A stretch of DNA of 64,000 bases from PALSA-505 sp035308365 (GTDB taxonomy: Bacteria > Actinomycetota > Actinomycetes > Streptosporangiales > Streptosporangiaceae): assembly GCA_035308365.1 (NCBI GenBank), contig DATGGU010000105.1, positions 1 through 64,000 of the forward strand, read 5' to 3'. Position numbers and translations under genes: made by a program. Of this stretch, positions 10,427 through 18,405 are shown one piece after another; the first letter of the stretch is position 1, and each line of letters begins with the position of its first letter. The notes under the pieces are model-generated. The model saw only the letters and a list, made by a program, of their open reading frames with translations. It did not search any database and had not been told where the DNA came from.

Positions 10427-10714
10427 TCAGCCCATCAGTCCTGAAAGATACTCGGCGAGCAATTGCTCGCCAAGCGGCCCCGGCACCCGAAGTGCACGGG
10501 GGAACGCCCGGCGGCGCCTTGCCCGTTCGAAGCACTCCTGACTGGGATGCAGATACGCACCCCGGCCAGGCAGCCGCGCACGTGGATCGGGAACAACCTC
10601 ATTCCCGGCAACCACGATGCGAAGCAGCTCGGACTTGGCCGCGCGCTCCCTGCATCCCACACAGCTACGCACCGCAGGCGCGGAGCGCATGCGTAGCAAG
10701 GGCCGCTCGACCAT
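10427..10714 (-). CDS. ylxR: YlxR (DUF448) family RNA-binding protein
   Basis: Small basic protein of 95 aa with the DUF448 signature RSCVGCRERAAKSELLRIV near residues 16–34 and LPGRGAYLHPSQECFERA near 48–65. Homologues lie between nusA and infB and bind RNA; in Bacillus YlxR affects RnpA/RNase P and expression of many genes. Here ylxR keeps its place ahead of infB, but nusA is 4.4 kb away. ylxR–infB therefore probably needs its own promoter in 10715–11200. The start could also be the second ATG at 10690. Confidence 0.9.
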   Translation of the reverse strand: MVERPLLRMRSAPAVRSCVGCRERAAKSELLRIVVAGNEVVPDPRARLPGRGAYLHPSQECFERARRRRAFPRALRVPGPLGEQLLAEYLSGLMG

Positions 10715-10800
10715 GTACCGGTAAGTCTACCGTGCCCGGCCGTCCTGTGCGCCTGCCGCACCCCAGCCCACCCCACAGCGAAGCTGAAGCTGAACCAACT

Positions 10801-10893
10801 ACCCCAGCCCGGCACAGAACCAGCCACCCCAGCCCGGCACAGAACCAGGCACCCCGGCCCGGCACCGTGGGGGTCCGGGGGGCTCGGCCCCCC
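10801..10893. repeat. 25-bp tandem repeat plus GC-rich hairpin upstream of ylxR
   Basis: Two full 25-bp units at 10801–10825 and 10826–10850 and a partial third to 10866 (ACCCC.GCCCGGCAC core) are followed by GTGGGGGTCC and the hairpin GGGGGG-CTCGG-CCCCCC (10877–10893). The hairpin is the same element found twice in the nusA 3' repeats. The rest of the 495-bp gap between ylxR and 11210 shows no convincing gene. It must hold the ylxR promoter, which I could not pin down. Confidence 0.75.
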
Positions 10894-11209
10894 AGTAGGC
10901 GCCCGCGAAACTCATCGCCGCAGGTCAGGGGTGCCTGCTGGCTGACGGGGACGGGGGTGTACCCCAGATTTTCGCAATCTTTACCCCAAGAGCGAGCCGC
11001 TAGCAGCATCGCGCCGGGCGAGCCTGAGAACCGAATCCAGACTGCCCGGCGCGTCTACCGCTCATCACTGCCTGCCACTGCCACGATGGATTTGTCAGAA
11101 CCCGCGTGGTGGCCCGCATGATGCCTGTCACCACGTTAGCGCCTTTCATGCCGTCGTCGGCAAGAGACGCGCCGGGTTGGCGTGGCTAACGTGGAAAGGA
11201 CGAGCAGTA

Positions 11210-11490
11210 TGGCCGAGGTTAACGAAGGCGCTGCCCAGCAGAACCCGCAGGTGGCAGAGGGGCAGCGCACGACGAGAGTGGAAAAGGCTCAGCGGAGTCA
11301 GCGTCCGGGGAGGGCTATCCCGCCTTCAATGGGACCGGCGGTTGATCCCCCGGCACCTGCCCCGACTCCCCAGGTGGTAGTAGTGCAGGCTCCTGCTTCG
11401 ACTGCGCCGAGTCCTCCCGCCAGCGCTTCGGGAGGAAACGCCTCCACCAGTGCTTCGGACGGATCTGGGGCTCACCGTCGTAGAAAGTAA
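11210..11490 (+). CDS. Possible short disordered Pro/Ala/Ser-rich protein
   Basis: An ATG at 11210 follows GGAAAGGACGAGC and opens a 93-codon frame beginning MAEVNEGAAQQNPQ and ending GSGAHRRRK. It is rich in Ala, Pro, Ser and Gln with no recognisable domain. Its last 176 bp run antisense over the end of the DUF6338 gene, so it may be only a chance frame. I keep it because the non-overlapping part has a plausible ribosome-binding site and a reasonable amino-acid mix. Confidence 0.25.
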
Positions 11491-12130
11491 ACAGGACTGC
11501 AATATTGCGGGCAGCCACGCTGGCCGCACTGGCCCGGTAGTCCCCCATCTCCTGCTTCCCTGGAGCCCGGTACCTTAATGGCCCATGTAGGAGCAGTTCC
11601 CGGTCCGGGGAGTCATCGGCCGAAGGGTTGAACGATCCGAACTTCCCCCGAACCGCCGAACCGTCGGTCAGGATGCAACAAACCTCGATGTCACGGCCTT
11701 TGCGCCACTTGTCAAAGAGCATCCACCACGCCGAGACGGTGGACTCGTGAGGATAGTCCCTGGCAGCTTCTGTCAAGGGAAGATGCTCGCGTACTCCTGG
11801 CATGGTCGCGAGGTAGGCACCGAGAACCGCAATCGCCAGCATCCCGAAACCCCATGCCGCCAGCGAGCGATAGTGAACGGCAGCGTAGGTGCTTCCATGG
11901 TGGATCAGCGCGCCGACATCAGGTGTCAGCGACGGCAGTAGCCACCGCAAGATCGCGAACACCGCAAGGACGGCCACCTCCGATGTGACGCTGGCGGCCA
12001 CGATGGCTACGGTTTCCCGGAAGGGAGAGGTGTGCCGCTCGGTCCCGTTGCGCTCTTTGCCGACAAGGTAGGCGAATCCAGGTAGTAGCAGGGCCACAAA
12101 GAGCAGGAGCCCGGTAAGCGTCGTCGGCAT
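11315..12130 (-). CDS. DUF6338 family membrane protein
   Basis: A 271-aa protein of the actinobacterial DUF6338 type. The N-terminal hydrophobic segment (TGLLLFVALLLPGFAYLVG, residues 5–23) is followed by RETVAIVAASVTSEVAVLAV and a third hydrophobic stretch near residues 90–110. A soluble C-terminal domain contains the typical pattern TDGSAVRGKFGSF and DRELLLHGPL. Function is unknown. Such genes turn up in accessory regions with XRE/ParB-like genes, which fits this island. The last 50 residues are Pro/Gln-rich. Confidence 0.75.
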   Translation of the reverse strand: MPTTLTGLLLFVALLLPGFAYLVGKERNGTERHTSPFRETVAIVAASVTSEVAVLAVFAILRWLLPSLTPDVGALIHHGSTYAAVHYRSLAAWGFGMLAIAVLGAYLATMPGVREHLPLTEAARDYPHESTVSAWWMLFDKWRKGRDIEVCCILTDGSAVRGKFGSFNPSADDSPDRELLLHGPLRYRAPGKQEMGDYRASAASVAARNIAVLFTFYDGEPQIRPKHWWRRFLPKRWREDSAQSKQEPALLPPGESGQVPGDQPPVPLKAG

Positions 12131-12366
12131 CTGCGGTACGGCCTCTCATGGTCAGTCGCGTACATCACAAGGCTACGTGCGTCTTTACCGCGATACCGGC
12201 AGGCTGGGCCGTGTCCGGCCAGGGCTCTTACCCCGCCGCAGCAACGGCCCAGCGGGAACGCGCTCAGGCTGACGAGCGCGCGCAGTGCCTGAGGGATGCA
12301 CATCCTGACGCCGGTCGCGGGCGATGTACCGGATGCCGTGATCAGCGGTGTGGCCGGTCGGGCGGA

Positions 12367-12798
12367 CTACCCGTCCAGGGAAATGCTCACGCCGAACACC
12401 ACCTCGAACAGGGGGTCGTTCGGCACGGTCGCCCAATCTACGTGAGATGCGGCGGTTAGCCGATGGTGGCCGGCGACTACCTCACCGTCCACGGCAACTG
12501 CAATCGGATGGGTCGACGTGTCCTGCCATTGGCCGACCTGCATCGCTTCGCGGTATTCCCGTACGTTCTCATCTATGAGAAAGCTCGGGCGACTGTACTT
12601 GCCGACGTAAGTGATCGCTCCCGTTCCCGCGTAGGCGGAGCGGATCGGGCTGTCGAGCCATCCTTGACTTGCGTACCACGCCGTGAAGTCGCATCCATCC
12701 TGCCACCCGGTGCGGGTTTGCAACTCGAAGATCGCCCGGTACAAGGCTTCGAGTTGACTACCTCGGTAAGCCTTGCGCGTCGTTTCGCTTGACTGCAC
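12367..12798 (-). CDS. ParB-like nuclease-domain protein
   Basis: A 143-aa protein with a ParB/Srx-like core: HPIAVAVDGEVVAGHHRLTAA near residues 102–122, where GHHRL corresponds to the ParB GHRRL phosphate-binding motif. Upstream is a helical region (SQLEALYRAIFELQTRTGW). There is no HTH domain, so it is not a partitioning ParB; stand-alone versions can be nucleotide-binding or DNA-modifying accessory proteins. Start is GTG, only 5 bp after the DUF397 stop, so it is probably the third gene of the XRE–DUF397 operon. Confidence 0.7.
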   Translation of the reverse strand: MQSSETTRKAYRGSQLEALYRAIFELQTRTGWQDGCDFTAWYASQGWLDSPIRSAYAGTGAITYVGKYSRPSFLIDENVREYREAMQVGQWQDTSTHPIAVAVDGEVVAGHHRLTAASHVDWATVPNDPLFEVVFGVSISLDG

Positions 12799-12803
12799 TG
12801 CTG

Positions 12804-13010
12804 TCAGGTCAGGTCGTGCCGTCCGGCCTTCACGTCAGCGATGAAGTCCTGCCACTCGGCAGGGGCTACCGCCAAGACTGGCCCATGTGGGTCTTTGGAG
12901 TCGCGCACTGCCGCGATGCCGGTCAGGCTGGCAGCCTCGACGCAGTTCCCATCCTGGCTGCTGAAGCTGCTTTTTCTCCACACGGCGCGGGATAGGTCAT
13001 GCTCGGTCAT
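12804..13010 (-). CDS. DUF397 domain protein (island 1)
   Basis: A 68-aa DUF397 protein: AVWRKSSFSSQDGNCVEAA near residues 9–27 and VRDSKDPHGPVL, then WQDFIADVKAG at the end. DUF397 proteins are nearly always encoded beside a WhiJ-like XRE/DUF5753 regulator in actinobacteria and are thought to act as its partner, with toxin–antitoxin-like or developmental roles proposed. I prefer the ATG at 13010, preceded by AAGGGGG, to the one at 13028. It lies 31 bp downstream of the XRE gene. Confidence 0.88.
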   Translation of the reverse strand: MTEHDLSRAVWRKSSFSSQDGNCVEAASLTGIAAVRDSKDPHGPVLAVAPAEWQDFIADVKAGRHDLT

Positions 13011-13041
13011 CCCGCGCACCCCCTTCATGTGCTTCTTGGGT

Positions 13042-13911
13042 CTAGCTCAAAGCTTCGGCTGTCTGCTCGATCAGCCGCACTGACTCGTCAGGGGGCAGGG
13101 CGGCTGCCAGCAGCCGGTCAAATGCAATGGTATAGCGCGTCACGTCCGGTCGCTCTTCGAGGTAGATGTCCCCGGCCAGTGTCTCGACGTACACCACGTC
13201 CTGGTAGACCTGTTCCGGAAAGCCGAGGATGACGAACGGGCCGGTTGTCCCGGCGTGTGCGCCTGCACTGAACGGGACGACCTGGATAGTCGTCTTGCCC
13301 TGCTGGGCACTGGCGGCCAGGTGGCGAAGCTGCTCACGCATGATCTCAGGGCCACCAACGACGCGGCGGATCACAGCCTCATCGAGTACGGCCCAGAGTC
13401 TTGGCCGGTCTGCCCTGGCCAGGATGCGCTGCCGTTCCATGCGGACTTCCAAGCGTCGTTCGACCTCTTCTTGATCCAGTTCACGCGGGCCGCTCCGCAG
13501 GGCGTTCCTGGCGTAATCCTCGGTCTGGAGCAAGCCCGGTACGACGATCGGCTCAAAGTTCCGGATGGAAGCCGCGCCTGCTTCCAAGCCGATGTAGACC
13601 TCATACGGATTGGGCAGCACGTCACGGAAGGAGTGCCACCAGCCGGGCTTGCGGGCATCGCGGGCGAGCTGGATGAGCCCATCACGCTCAGTGCCGGTGA
13701 CTCCGTAGAGATCCAGCAAGACCCGGACGTTACCTGGTTGTGGTCTGCTCCTGCCGGTCTCGATGCGGAAGATCGTGGAGGTTGACCACTCCAGCCGGCG
13801 GGCGACTTCCTCTCGGCTGAGCCCGGACGTCTCGCGTCTGCGCATGAGTTCAAGAGCCAAGCGCCGACCGCGCAGGGTCGGGTTCTGGTCTTGGTTGCCA
13901 CGCCTGGCCAT
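13042..13911 (-). CDS. WhiJ-like XRE regulator with DUF5753 (island 1)
   Basis: A 289-aa transcription factor. The N-terminal HTH (LELMRRRETSGLSREEVARRLEWSTSTIFRIETG split over residues 20–53) is followed by the DUF5753 domain with PGLLQTEDYARNAL and LWAVLDEAVIRR. It belongs to the WhiJ/AbaA paralogue family of Streptomyces. It heads the operon XRE–DUF397–ParB-like and is divergent from the HATPase at 14049 over a 137-bp region holding TGCA repeats. It is probably autoregulated through those sites. Confidence 0.92.
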   Translation of the reverse strand: MARRGNQDQNPTLRGRRLALELMRRRETSGLSREEVARRLEWSTSTIFRIETGRSRPQPGNVRVLLDLYGVTGTERDGLIQLARDARKPGWWHSFRDVLPNPYEVYIGLEAGAASIRNFEPIVVPGLLQTEDYARNALRSGPRELDQEEVERRLEVRMERQRILARADRPRLWAVLDEAVIRRVVGGPEIMREQLRHLAASAQQGKTTIQVVPFSAGAHAGTTGPFVILGFPEQVYQDVVYVETLAGDIYLEERPDVTRYTIAFDRLLAAALPPDESVRLIEQTAEALS

Positions 13912-13942
13912 CTTGAGACTCCTTCGTTGCGCTCGATCCCAC

Positions 13943-13978
13943 TTGCACTATTGCATCTCATTGAATGCTGGTGCATTC
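13943..13978. promoter_or_regulatory. TGCA-type operator candidates, island 1 divergent promoter
   Basis: TTGCACTATTGCA lies at 13943–13955 (two TGCA half-sites, 4 bp apart). An inverted repeat GAATGC-TGGT-GCATTC follows at 13963–13978. They sit 32–67 bp upstream of the XRE start and in front of the HATPase. Similar TGCA pairs occur at the other two XRE/DUF397 loci (18222–18232 and 53721–53750), which supports a shared operator type. Confidence 0.55.
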
Positions 13979-14048
13979 TGTCCAAGACGAGGATGTCACG
14001 CACAGACGCAAGCCCACAGCCAAACGTGCCGACAGGCGGTGAAACAGG

Positions 14049-14570
14049 GTGACCAGTTACGGCGACACGTGGCTACCGCCGGGCCACCGTGCGCCCATGA
14101 CCGGCGGTACCGGCACTGCGTCCGGACGGGCGACTGCTCATCACCGTCCCGGCCAAGGTCCCGGTGCCGGTACCGCCTTCCACCGTCAGACCGTCCTGGA
14201 ACTCGCCCCACTGCCCACCGCGATCCCGTGCTTCCGCCTCCACACCGCCGCCGTGCTCACCGAATGGGGACTGCCCCGCGACCTGATCAGGGACGCCGAA
14301 CTGCTGGTCAGCGAGCTAATGACCAATGCCTGCGACGCCTCGGCCGTGCTGCCCGAACGTCCCCCCATCGCCCTGCGGCTACTGGGCAGCGGGCGGTCCG
14401 TCGTGATCGAGGCATGGGATCAAAGCCCGCTGGACTTGGAACCGCGCGAGGCGGGCGACGATGACGAGTGCGGGCGCGGCCTGACCGTCATTGCCGCGCT
14501 CAGCACCCGGTGGGGATGCGAGCGCACTGGCTACCGGCGCAAGGTCGTGTGGGCTGAGATTGCTCTATGA
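14049..14570 (+). CDS. HATPase_c_2 (RsbW-like) ATP-binding protein, island 1
   Basis: A 173-aa anti-sigma/regulatory kinase-like protein. The GHKL fold is marked by LLVSELMTNACDAS (N box, near residues 85–98), EAWDQSPLDLEP (G1-like) and GRGLTVIAALSTRWG (G2, near residues 142–156). In Streptomyces such single-domain ATPases are encoded next to whiJ-type regulators (the abaA-like clusters). Start is GTG at 14049; an ATG at 14097 would remove an unstructured N-terminus. It is divergent from the XRE gene. Confidence 0.82.
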   Translation: MTSYGDTWLPPGHRAPMTGGTGTASGRATAHHRPGQGPGAGTAFHRQTVLELAPLPTAIPCFRLHTAAVLTEWGLPRDLIRDAELLVSELMTNACDASAVLPERPPIALRLLGSGRSVVIEAWDQSPLDLEPREAGDDDECGRGLTVIAALSTRWGCERTGYRRKVVWAEIAL

Positions 14571-14683
14571 GTGGACGTGAACTGCCGCTCTACCGGGTGC
14601 AGTTGCACGTTGACCTGACCATCCTGGCCGAGCTTGCCTCCGCGCTCGCGGCCACGCGGGACACCTGACACACCCTGACCGCC

Positions 14684-14701
14684 AACCCCGCCAGACGGCG
14701 G
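14684..14701 (+). terminator. Hairpin after the island 1 HATPase
   Basis: CCCCGCC-AGAC-GGCGGGG forms a 7-bp GC stem about 115 bp past the HATPase stop. There is no T-tract, as is common for actinobacterial terminators, so this is a tentative call. Between it and the nusA repeats (14702–14870) I see no gene. Confidence 0.45.
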
Positions 14702-14870
14702 GGGCTTCGCCATGCCCGGAGCCAGAAAACAGGGCCGCGAGAGCCAGATCCGGGCCATCCGGGGCCGTTTCCGGCATCCTGAGAGGTAAATCCGCACGTA
14801 GAAAGGCCAGCAGGGGATGATCACAGAGCAAGATCAACTGTTTCGCTGGTCGTTTCGCGGGAGCCTACCA

Positions 14871-15105
14871 GGCAAACACCGCGGGCCCCGGCGAACTGAC
14901 CGAAGATCAGTGACCAGGGCCGGCCGCCACATGGGGGTCCGGGGGGCTCGGCCCCCCGGGCAAACACCGCGGGCCCCGGCGAACTGACCGAAGGTCAGTG
15001 AGCAGGGCCGGCCGCCACGTGGGGGTCCGGGGGGCTCGGCCCCCCGGGCAAACACCGCGGGCCCCGGCGAACTGACCGAAGGTCAGTGAGCAGGGTCGGC
15101 CGCCA
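14871..15105. repeat. 88-bp tandem repeats containing the nusA stop codon
   Basis: Units start at 14871, 14959 and 15047, an exact 88-bp period; the third is partial and enters nusA. Reading on the minus strand, each unit holds the last codons of nusA (V-A-A-x-P-A-H), its TGA stop, and a 7-bp hairpin ACTGACC-TTC-GGTCAGT that covers the stop. The first two units also carry an 8-bp hairpin CCGGGGGG-CCGAG-CCCCCCGG (14939–14959 and 15027–15047). Copy 1 has a few substitutions. The array puts repeated terminator-like stems between nusA and the island. Confidence 0.93.
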
Positions 15106-16066
15106 CGGTATCGGGCACAATGTCGATCTTCCAGCCGGTGAGCTTGGCGGCCAGGCGGGCGTTCTGCCCCTCCTTGCCGATCGCAAGCGAGAGCTGGTAG
15201 TCGGGGACGGTCACCCGGGCGATCCTGGCAGCAGGATCGATGATTTCCACCTTGGAAACGCGGGCGGGCGACAGGGCATTCCCGACGAACTGGGCCGGGT
15301 CGTCCGCGTAGTCGACGATGTCGATCTTCTCGCCGTGCAGCTCGGTCATGACGTTGCGGACGCGGCTGCCCATCGGGCCGATGCAGGCGCCCTTGGCGTT
15401 CACGCCGGGCTGGTGCGATCTGACCGCGATCTTGGTTCGGTGGCCGGCCTCGCGGGCCAGCGCGGCGATCTCCACGACCCCGCTGGACATCTCCGGAACC
15501 TCGAGCATGAAGAGTTTCTTGACCAGGCTCGGGTGCGTACGGGACAGCGTGACCGATGGGCCGCGGTGCCCCTTGCGGACGTGCAGGACGAAGCAGCGCA
15601 GCCGCTCACCGTGCGCGTACCGCTCACCGGGGACCTGCTCGGCGGCCGGCAGGATCGCCTCGATCTTGCCGAGGTCGACCAGCACGGCCCGCGGATCCTT
15701 GCCCTGCTGGATCACTCCGGCCACCACGTCGCCCTCGCGGCCTGCGTACTCGCCGAAGGTGAGCTCGTCCTCGGCGTCGCGCAGCCGCTGCAGGATCACC
15801 TGGCGGGCCGTGGTCGCGGCGATCCGGCCGAACCCGTCCGGCGTGTCGTCGTATTCGCCGAGTACCTCGCCGTCGTCACCGGTCGTCGCCGCCCAGACGG
15901 TGACGTGACCGCTTCCCCGGTCGATCTGGACGCGGGCGTTCGGTGCCGCCCCCTCGGTCCGGTGATAGGCCACCAGGAGCGCGTCCTCGATCGCCTTGAT
16001 GGCGAGTTCCATCGAGATGTCTTTCTCGCTCTCCAGGCTGCGCAGCACACCCAGGTCAATGTCCAT
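15083..16066 (-). CDS. nusA: Transcription termination/antitermination factor NusA
   Basis: RNA polymerase-binding elongation factor. The 327-aa protein is the short actinobacterial form without the acidic C-terminal repeats: an N-terminal RNAP-binding domain (MDIDLGVLRSLESEKDISME), an S1 domain (GEYAGREGDVVAGVIQQG), and two KH domains ending with AIGKEGQNARLAAKLTGWKI. It overlaps rimP by 11 bp. Its 3' end is the source of the 88-bp repeats. The usual downstream neighbour ylxR is displaced by the island. Confidence 0.97.
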   Translation of the reverse strand: MDIDLGVLRSLESEKDISMELAIKAIEDALLVAYHRTEGAAPNARVQIDRGSGHVTVWAATTGDDGEVLGEYDDTPDGFGRIAATTARQVILQRLRDAEDELTFGEYAGREGDVVAGVIQQGKDPRAVLVDLGKIEAILPAAEQVPGERYAHGERLRCFVLHVRKGHRGPSVTLSRTHPSLVKKLFMLEVPEMSSGVVEIAALAREAGHRTKIAVRSHQPGVNAKGACIGPMGSRVRNVMTELHGEKIDIVDYADDPAQFVGNALSPARVSKVEIIDPAARIARVTVPDYQLSLAIGKEGQNARLAAKLTGWKIDIVPDTVAADPAH

Positions 16067-16598
16067 CGGGCTCTACACCCCCTGCCAGGTCCGGGCCGCC
16101 CTGGTCCGACGTCTCCCCGTCGTCTTCGAGCTTGCCGAACTCCACCTGAACCTGCCCCGGCCCCAGTTCCGCGTAGCCGAACTCCCGGCGTTCCCCGTCG
16201 ATCTCGATGAGTACCCCGGATGGGCCTGCTTCGATCACCCGGCCCTCGACAGCCTCAGCCTGGACCCGGACCCGGACGAGCCGCCCGGCCGCCCGCCGCC
16301 AGTGCCGCGGTTCGGTGAGCGGGCGGTCCACCCCGGGGGAAGAGACCTCGAGCGTGTACGAGCCGGGGCCCATCGCGTCGGCCGCGTCCACCTCGGCGGC
16401 GACGGCCCGGCTGACCACCGCTATGTCGTCCAGGCTCACACCGTGCTCGCCGTCCACCACCACGCGCAGCAGGCTGCGGCGGCCTGCCCGGCCGATCCGG
16501 ACGGACTCGAGTTCGAGCCCGGCGGCACTGATCACCGGCTCGATAAGGTCGGCCAGGTGTTCCGGACGTACCGCAACCTGACGGGAGCCAGTGCTCAT
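16056..16598 (-). CDS. rimP: Ribosome maturation factor RimP
   Basis: 30S assembly factor (180 aa from the chosen ATG). Family features are HLADLIEPVISAAGLELESV at the start, LLRVVVDGEHGVSLDDIAVV near residues 44–63 and YTLEVSSPGVDRPL near residues 80–93. The ATG at 16598 has GAGGAGG 5 bp upstream, preferred over a more distant start at 16649. The C-terminus overlaps the nusA start. Confidence 0.95.
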   Translation of the reverse strand: MSTGSRQVAVRPEHLADLIEPVISAAGLELESVRIGRAGRRSLLRVVVDGEHGVSLDDIAVVSRAVAAEVDAADAMGPGSYTLEVSSPGVDRPLTEPRHWRRAAGRLVRVRVQAEAVEGRVIEAGPSGVLIEIDGERREFGYAELGPGQVQVEFGKLEDDGETSDQGGPDLAGGVEPDGH

Positions 16599-16834
16599 CA
16601 CGACCTCCTCGCCCGACGGCTGTGCTGTTGTCTCAAGAAACTTAGCCAAAACTCCCTCGCTGGCGACCGAGCGCGGCTGGAGCCCCCGGCTATCAAGATC
16701 GTCTAGGATTAGTTTTGGAATAAGCTTCCCTGCTAGCCTATCCGCGACATGGCGGGATCCTGACAGTCCGGCGCTGGTCGGCGCGTCCGTCAGGGTATCC
16801 GCGTATCGGTGCCGCTCGTGCCGCAGGAGGTTTG

Positions 16835-17353
16835 GTGTCTGCAGAGCCGACGCGGCGCCGGGTGCTGGCCGCCGCGGTGGCCGCGGTCACGGCTTCGGGC
16901 GCGGCCGGATGTGCTCCCGGGCGAGCGTGGCCGTGGGCCACGCCACCCACCCCGGCTCCCGATGTCGGGACGCTCAAGGACCTGATCGTCGCCGAGGACG
17001 CCCTGGTCGCCACATATGCGCGGGTGGTCTCCACCTTCCCCGCGCTGTCCGCGTCCACCGCGCCACTGCTGCGCCAGCACCAGGAGCACCTGGCCGCGCT
17101 GCGGGCCCGGCTGGTGATCCCGGCCGGAGCCGCCCCGCCGGCCTCGGCCATGCCCCGGGCCCACCCCGCCGCGGAGCCGTTCCCGGGCAGTGCGCACACC
17201 GCCGTCGCCTACCTGCGGGCGGCGGAGCACACCCAGGCGGCGGCCCTGACCGGCCGGCTCGCGACCGTGACGCCGTCGCTGGCCCAGCTCCTCGCAAGCA
17301 TCGCAGCGTCCGAGGCTTCCCATGCCGCCCTCCTGACCAGGAACCCACGATGA
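16835..17353 (+). CDS. Exported ferritin-like lipoprotein
   Basis: A 172-aa protein with an N-terminal TRRRVLAAAVAAVTASGAAG signal ending in a lipobox-like AAGC, so it may be a Tat-exported lipoprotein. The rest is helical, with an EDALVATYARVVSTFPAL helix and EHLAALRARL and EHTQAAALTGRL segments that suggest a ferritin-like four-helix bundle. GTG at 16835 follows AGGAGG. Its stop overlaps the next gene start by 4 bp. Such pairs are commonly divergent from rimP in actinobacteria; substrate and function are unknown. Confidence 0.75.
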   Translation: MSAEPTRRRVLAAAVAAVTASGAAGCAPGRAWPWATPPTPAPDVGTLKDLIVAEDALVATYARVVSTFPALSASTAPLLRQHQEHLAALRARLVIPAGAAPPASAMPRAHPAAEPFPGSAHTAVAYLRAAEHTQAAALTGRLATVTPSLAQLLASIAASEASHAALLTRNPR

Positions 17354-17805
17354 CCGGGAACCCAGTGGCTGGGGCGCTGCAGGTTGTGCTAGCGGCCGAG
17401 AATGCCGCTATTTTCGGCTACGGCGTGGCTGGTGCGTATCTGTCCGGAGCGCAGCGGGCGGCGGCGACGGCGTTCTGGAACGATCATCGCGTGGCCGGGG
17501 ACACGCTGGCCGCGATGCTGCGGGCGCGGGGCGCCGAGCCGGGTGCGGCCGACGACGCCTACAGGCTGCCGTTCCCGGTGCACACGGCGCACGACGCGAT
17601 CTCGCTGGCGATCTTCCTCGAAGACGGGGTTACGGCCGCATATCTGGGGCTGGTGGCGGGCGGCGGAACCGGGCTGCGCGGATTCGGGGCGCAGGGTATG
17701 CAGGATTCGGCTGTCCGCAGTTCATACTGGCGCGGATCGAGCCAGGCGTTCCCCGGTTTTCCAGCCGCTCCGCCGGGCACCACGCATGTGCGCCCCGTGC
17801 AATGA
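17350..17805 (+). CDS. DUF4439 ferritin-like protein
   Basis: A 151-aa cytosolic ferritin-like protein of the DUF4439 family: ALQVVLAAENAAIFGYGVAG near residues 9–28 and FWNDHRVAGDTLAAMLRARG, then AISLAIFLEDGVTAAYLGLV near residues 85–104. Repeated Glu/His on the helices could bind metal. The ATG overlaps the TGA of the preceding lipoprotein gene, so the two are translationally coupled and probably act together. Confidence 0.85.
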   Translation: MTGNPVAGALQVVLAAENAAIFGYGVAGAYLSGAQRAAATAFWNDHRVAGDTLAAMLRARGAEPGAADDAYRLPFPVHTAHDAISLAIFLEDGVTAAYLGLVAGGGTGLRGFGAQGMQDSAVRSSYWRGSSQAFPGFPAAPPGTTHVRPVQ

Positions 17806-17845
17806 TGCGCGGCGCCGCCCCTCCCGTGTACCCCGTGGGTGGCGC

Positions 17846-18148
17846 TTAGTCGTGCTGGGCCAGCACCCGGGCTATCCGGGTGGCCGCGCCGTCGAGGTCG
17901 TCGCTTTCGCCGATGCGCTCGGCCCAGGACCACCAGAACCACCACGTGCCGTCCTGGCCCCGGCCAGCATAGATGTCCTCAGCCAGCGCCGAGGCTAGCG
18001 GATTGACCACATGCAGGCTCGGGATCCGGCCTTGCGGGACCATCATCCTGGTCCGCAGCCCACGCTGGGCGAGCGCTTCGGCCAGCCCTTCGAGGTAGGC
18101 ACTCCCCTGCTGGGACGGCTCGCAGGCACGCTGCGCATTCACCGTCAT
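17846..18148 (-). CDS. Conserved hypothetical protein, about 100 aa
   Basis: From ATG 18148 the product is 100 aa (MTVNAQRACEPSQQG...). It has YLEGLAEALAQRGLRTRMMV, then PSLHVVNPLASALAEDIYAG, and a striking tryptophan-rich DGTWWFWWSWAERIG near residues 66–80. I know similar small proteins from actinobacterial accessory regions next to XRE regulators, with no assigned function. The frame is open upstream to 18229, but that part is less protein-like. A TGCA-ACA-TGCA motif lies about 75 bp upstream. Confidence 0.65.
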   Translation of the reverse strand: MTVNAQRACEPSQQGSAYLEGLAEALAQRGLRTRMMVPQGRIPSLHVVNPLASALAEDIYAGRGQDGTWWFWWSWAERIGESDDLDGAATRIARVLAQHD

Positions 18149-18221
18149 AAAAGTCACCCCTGGTAGTCGGACAAGCGCGTAGAGTAGTAACCAGTTCAGC
18201 ATGACGCTCGGGCCAGATGTA

Positions 18222-18405
18222 TGCAACATGCATTCCGTATTTGCCTGAAGGAGATTCGCCTAACGTCTGTCTCCCAATGGCGACGCAAGTGCCTGTCACT
18301 AATAAACGTTATTCACGCGACCCACTGGACGGGTGGTCATCCTGTGGCCAAACTGACTGTTAGGTTCCACATGATCTACCGGCAAGCGATTGCATCGCTA
18401 CCGGT
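18222..18405. promoter_or_regulatory. Control region between the 18148 gene and the second XRE gene
   Basis: This is the core of a 374-bp gap without a gene. TGCA-ACA-TGCA at 18222–18232 matches the TGCA-pair pattern of the other XRE/DUF397 loci. At 18378–18405 a longer inverted repeat (ACCGG..AGCGAT-TGC-ATCGCT.CCGGT) forms an interrupted 11-bp stem about 120 bp ahead of the XRE start. A 13-bp direct repeat (GGGCAGCCACAGA twice) follows near 18451–18480. Regulatory roles are inferred. Confidence 0.5.

Noticed and set aside
14567..14700. Short frame starting in an ATGA overlap with the island 1 HATPase gene
   Set aside because: Translation after about 20 residues turns into low-complexity sequence through a hairpin; no support as a protein.
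14871..15105. Insertion-sequence remnant
   Set aside because: Units carry nusA end sequence and hairpins but no terminal inverted repeats, target duplication or transposase.
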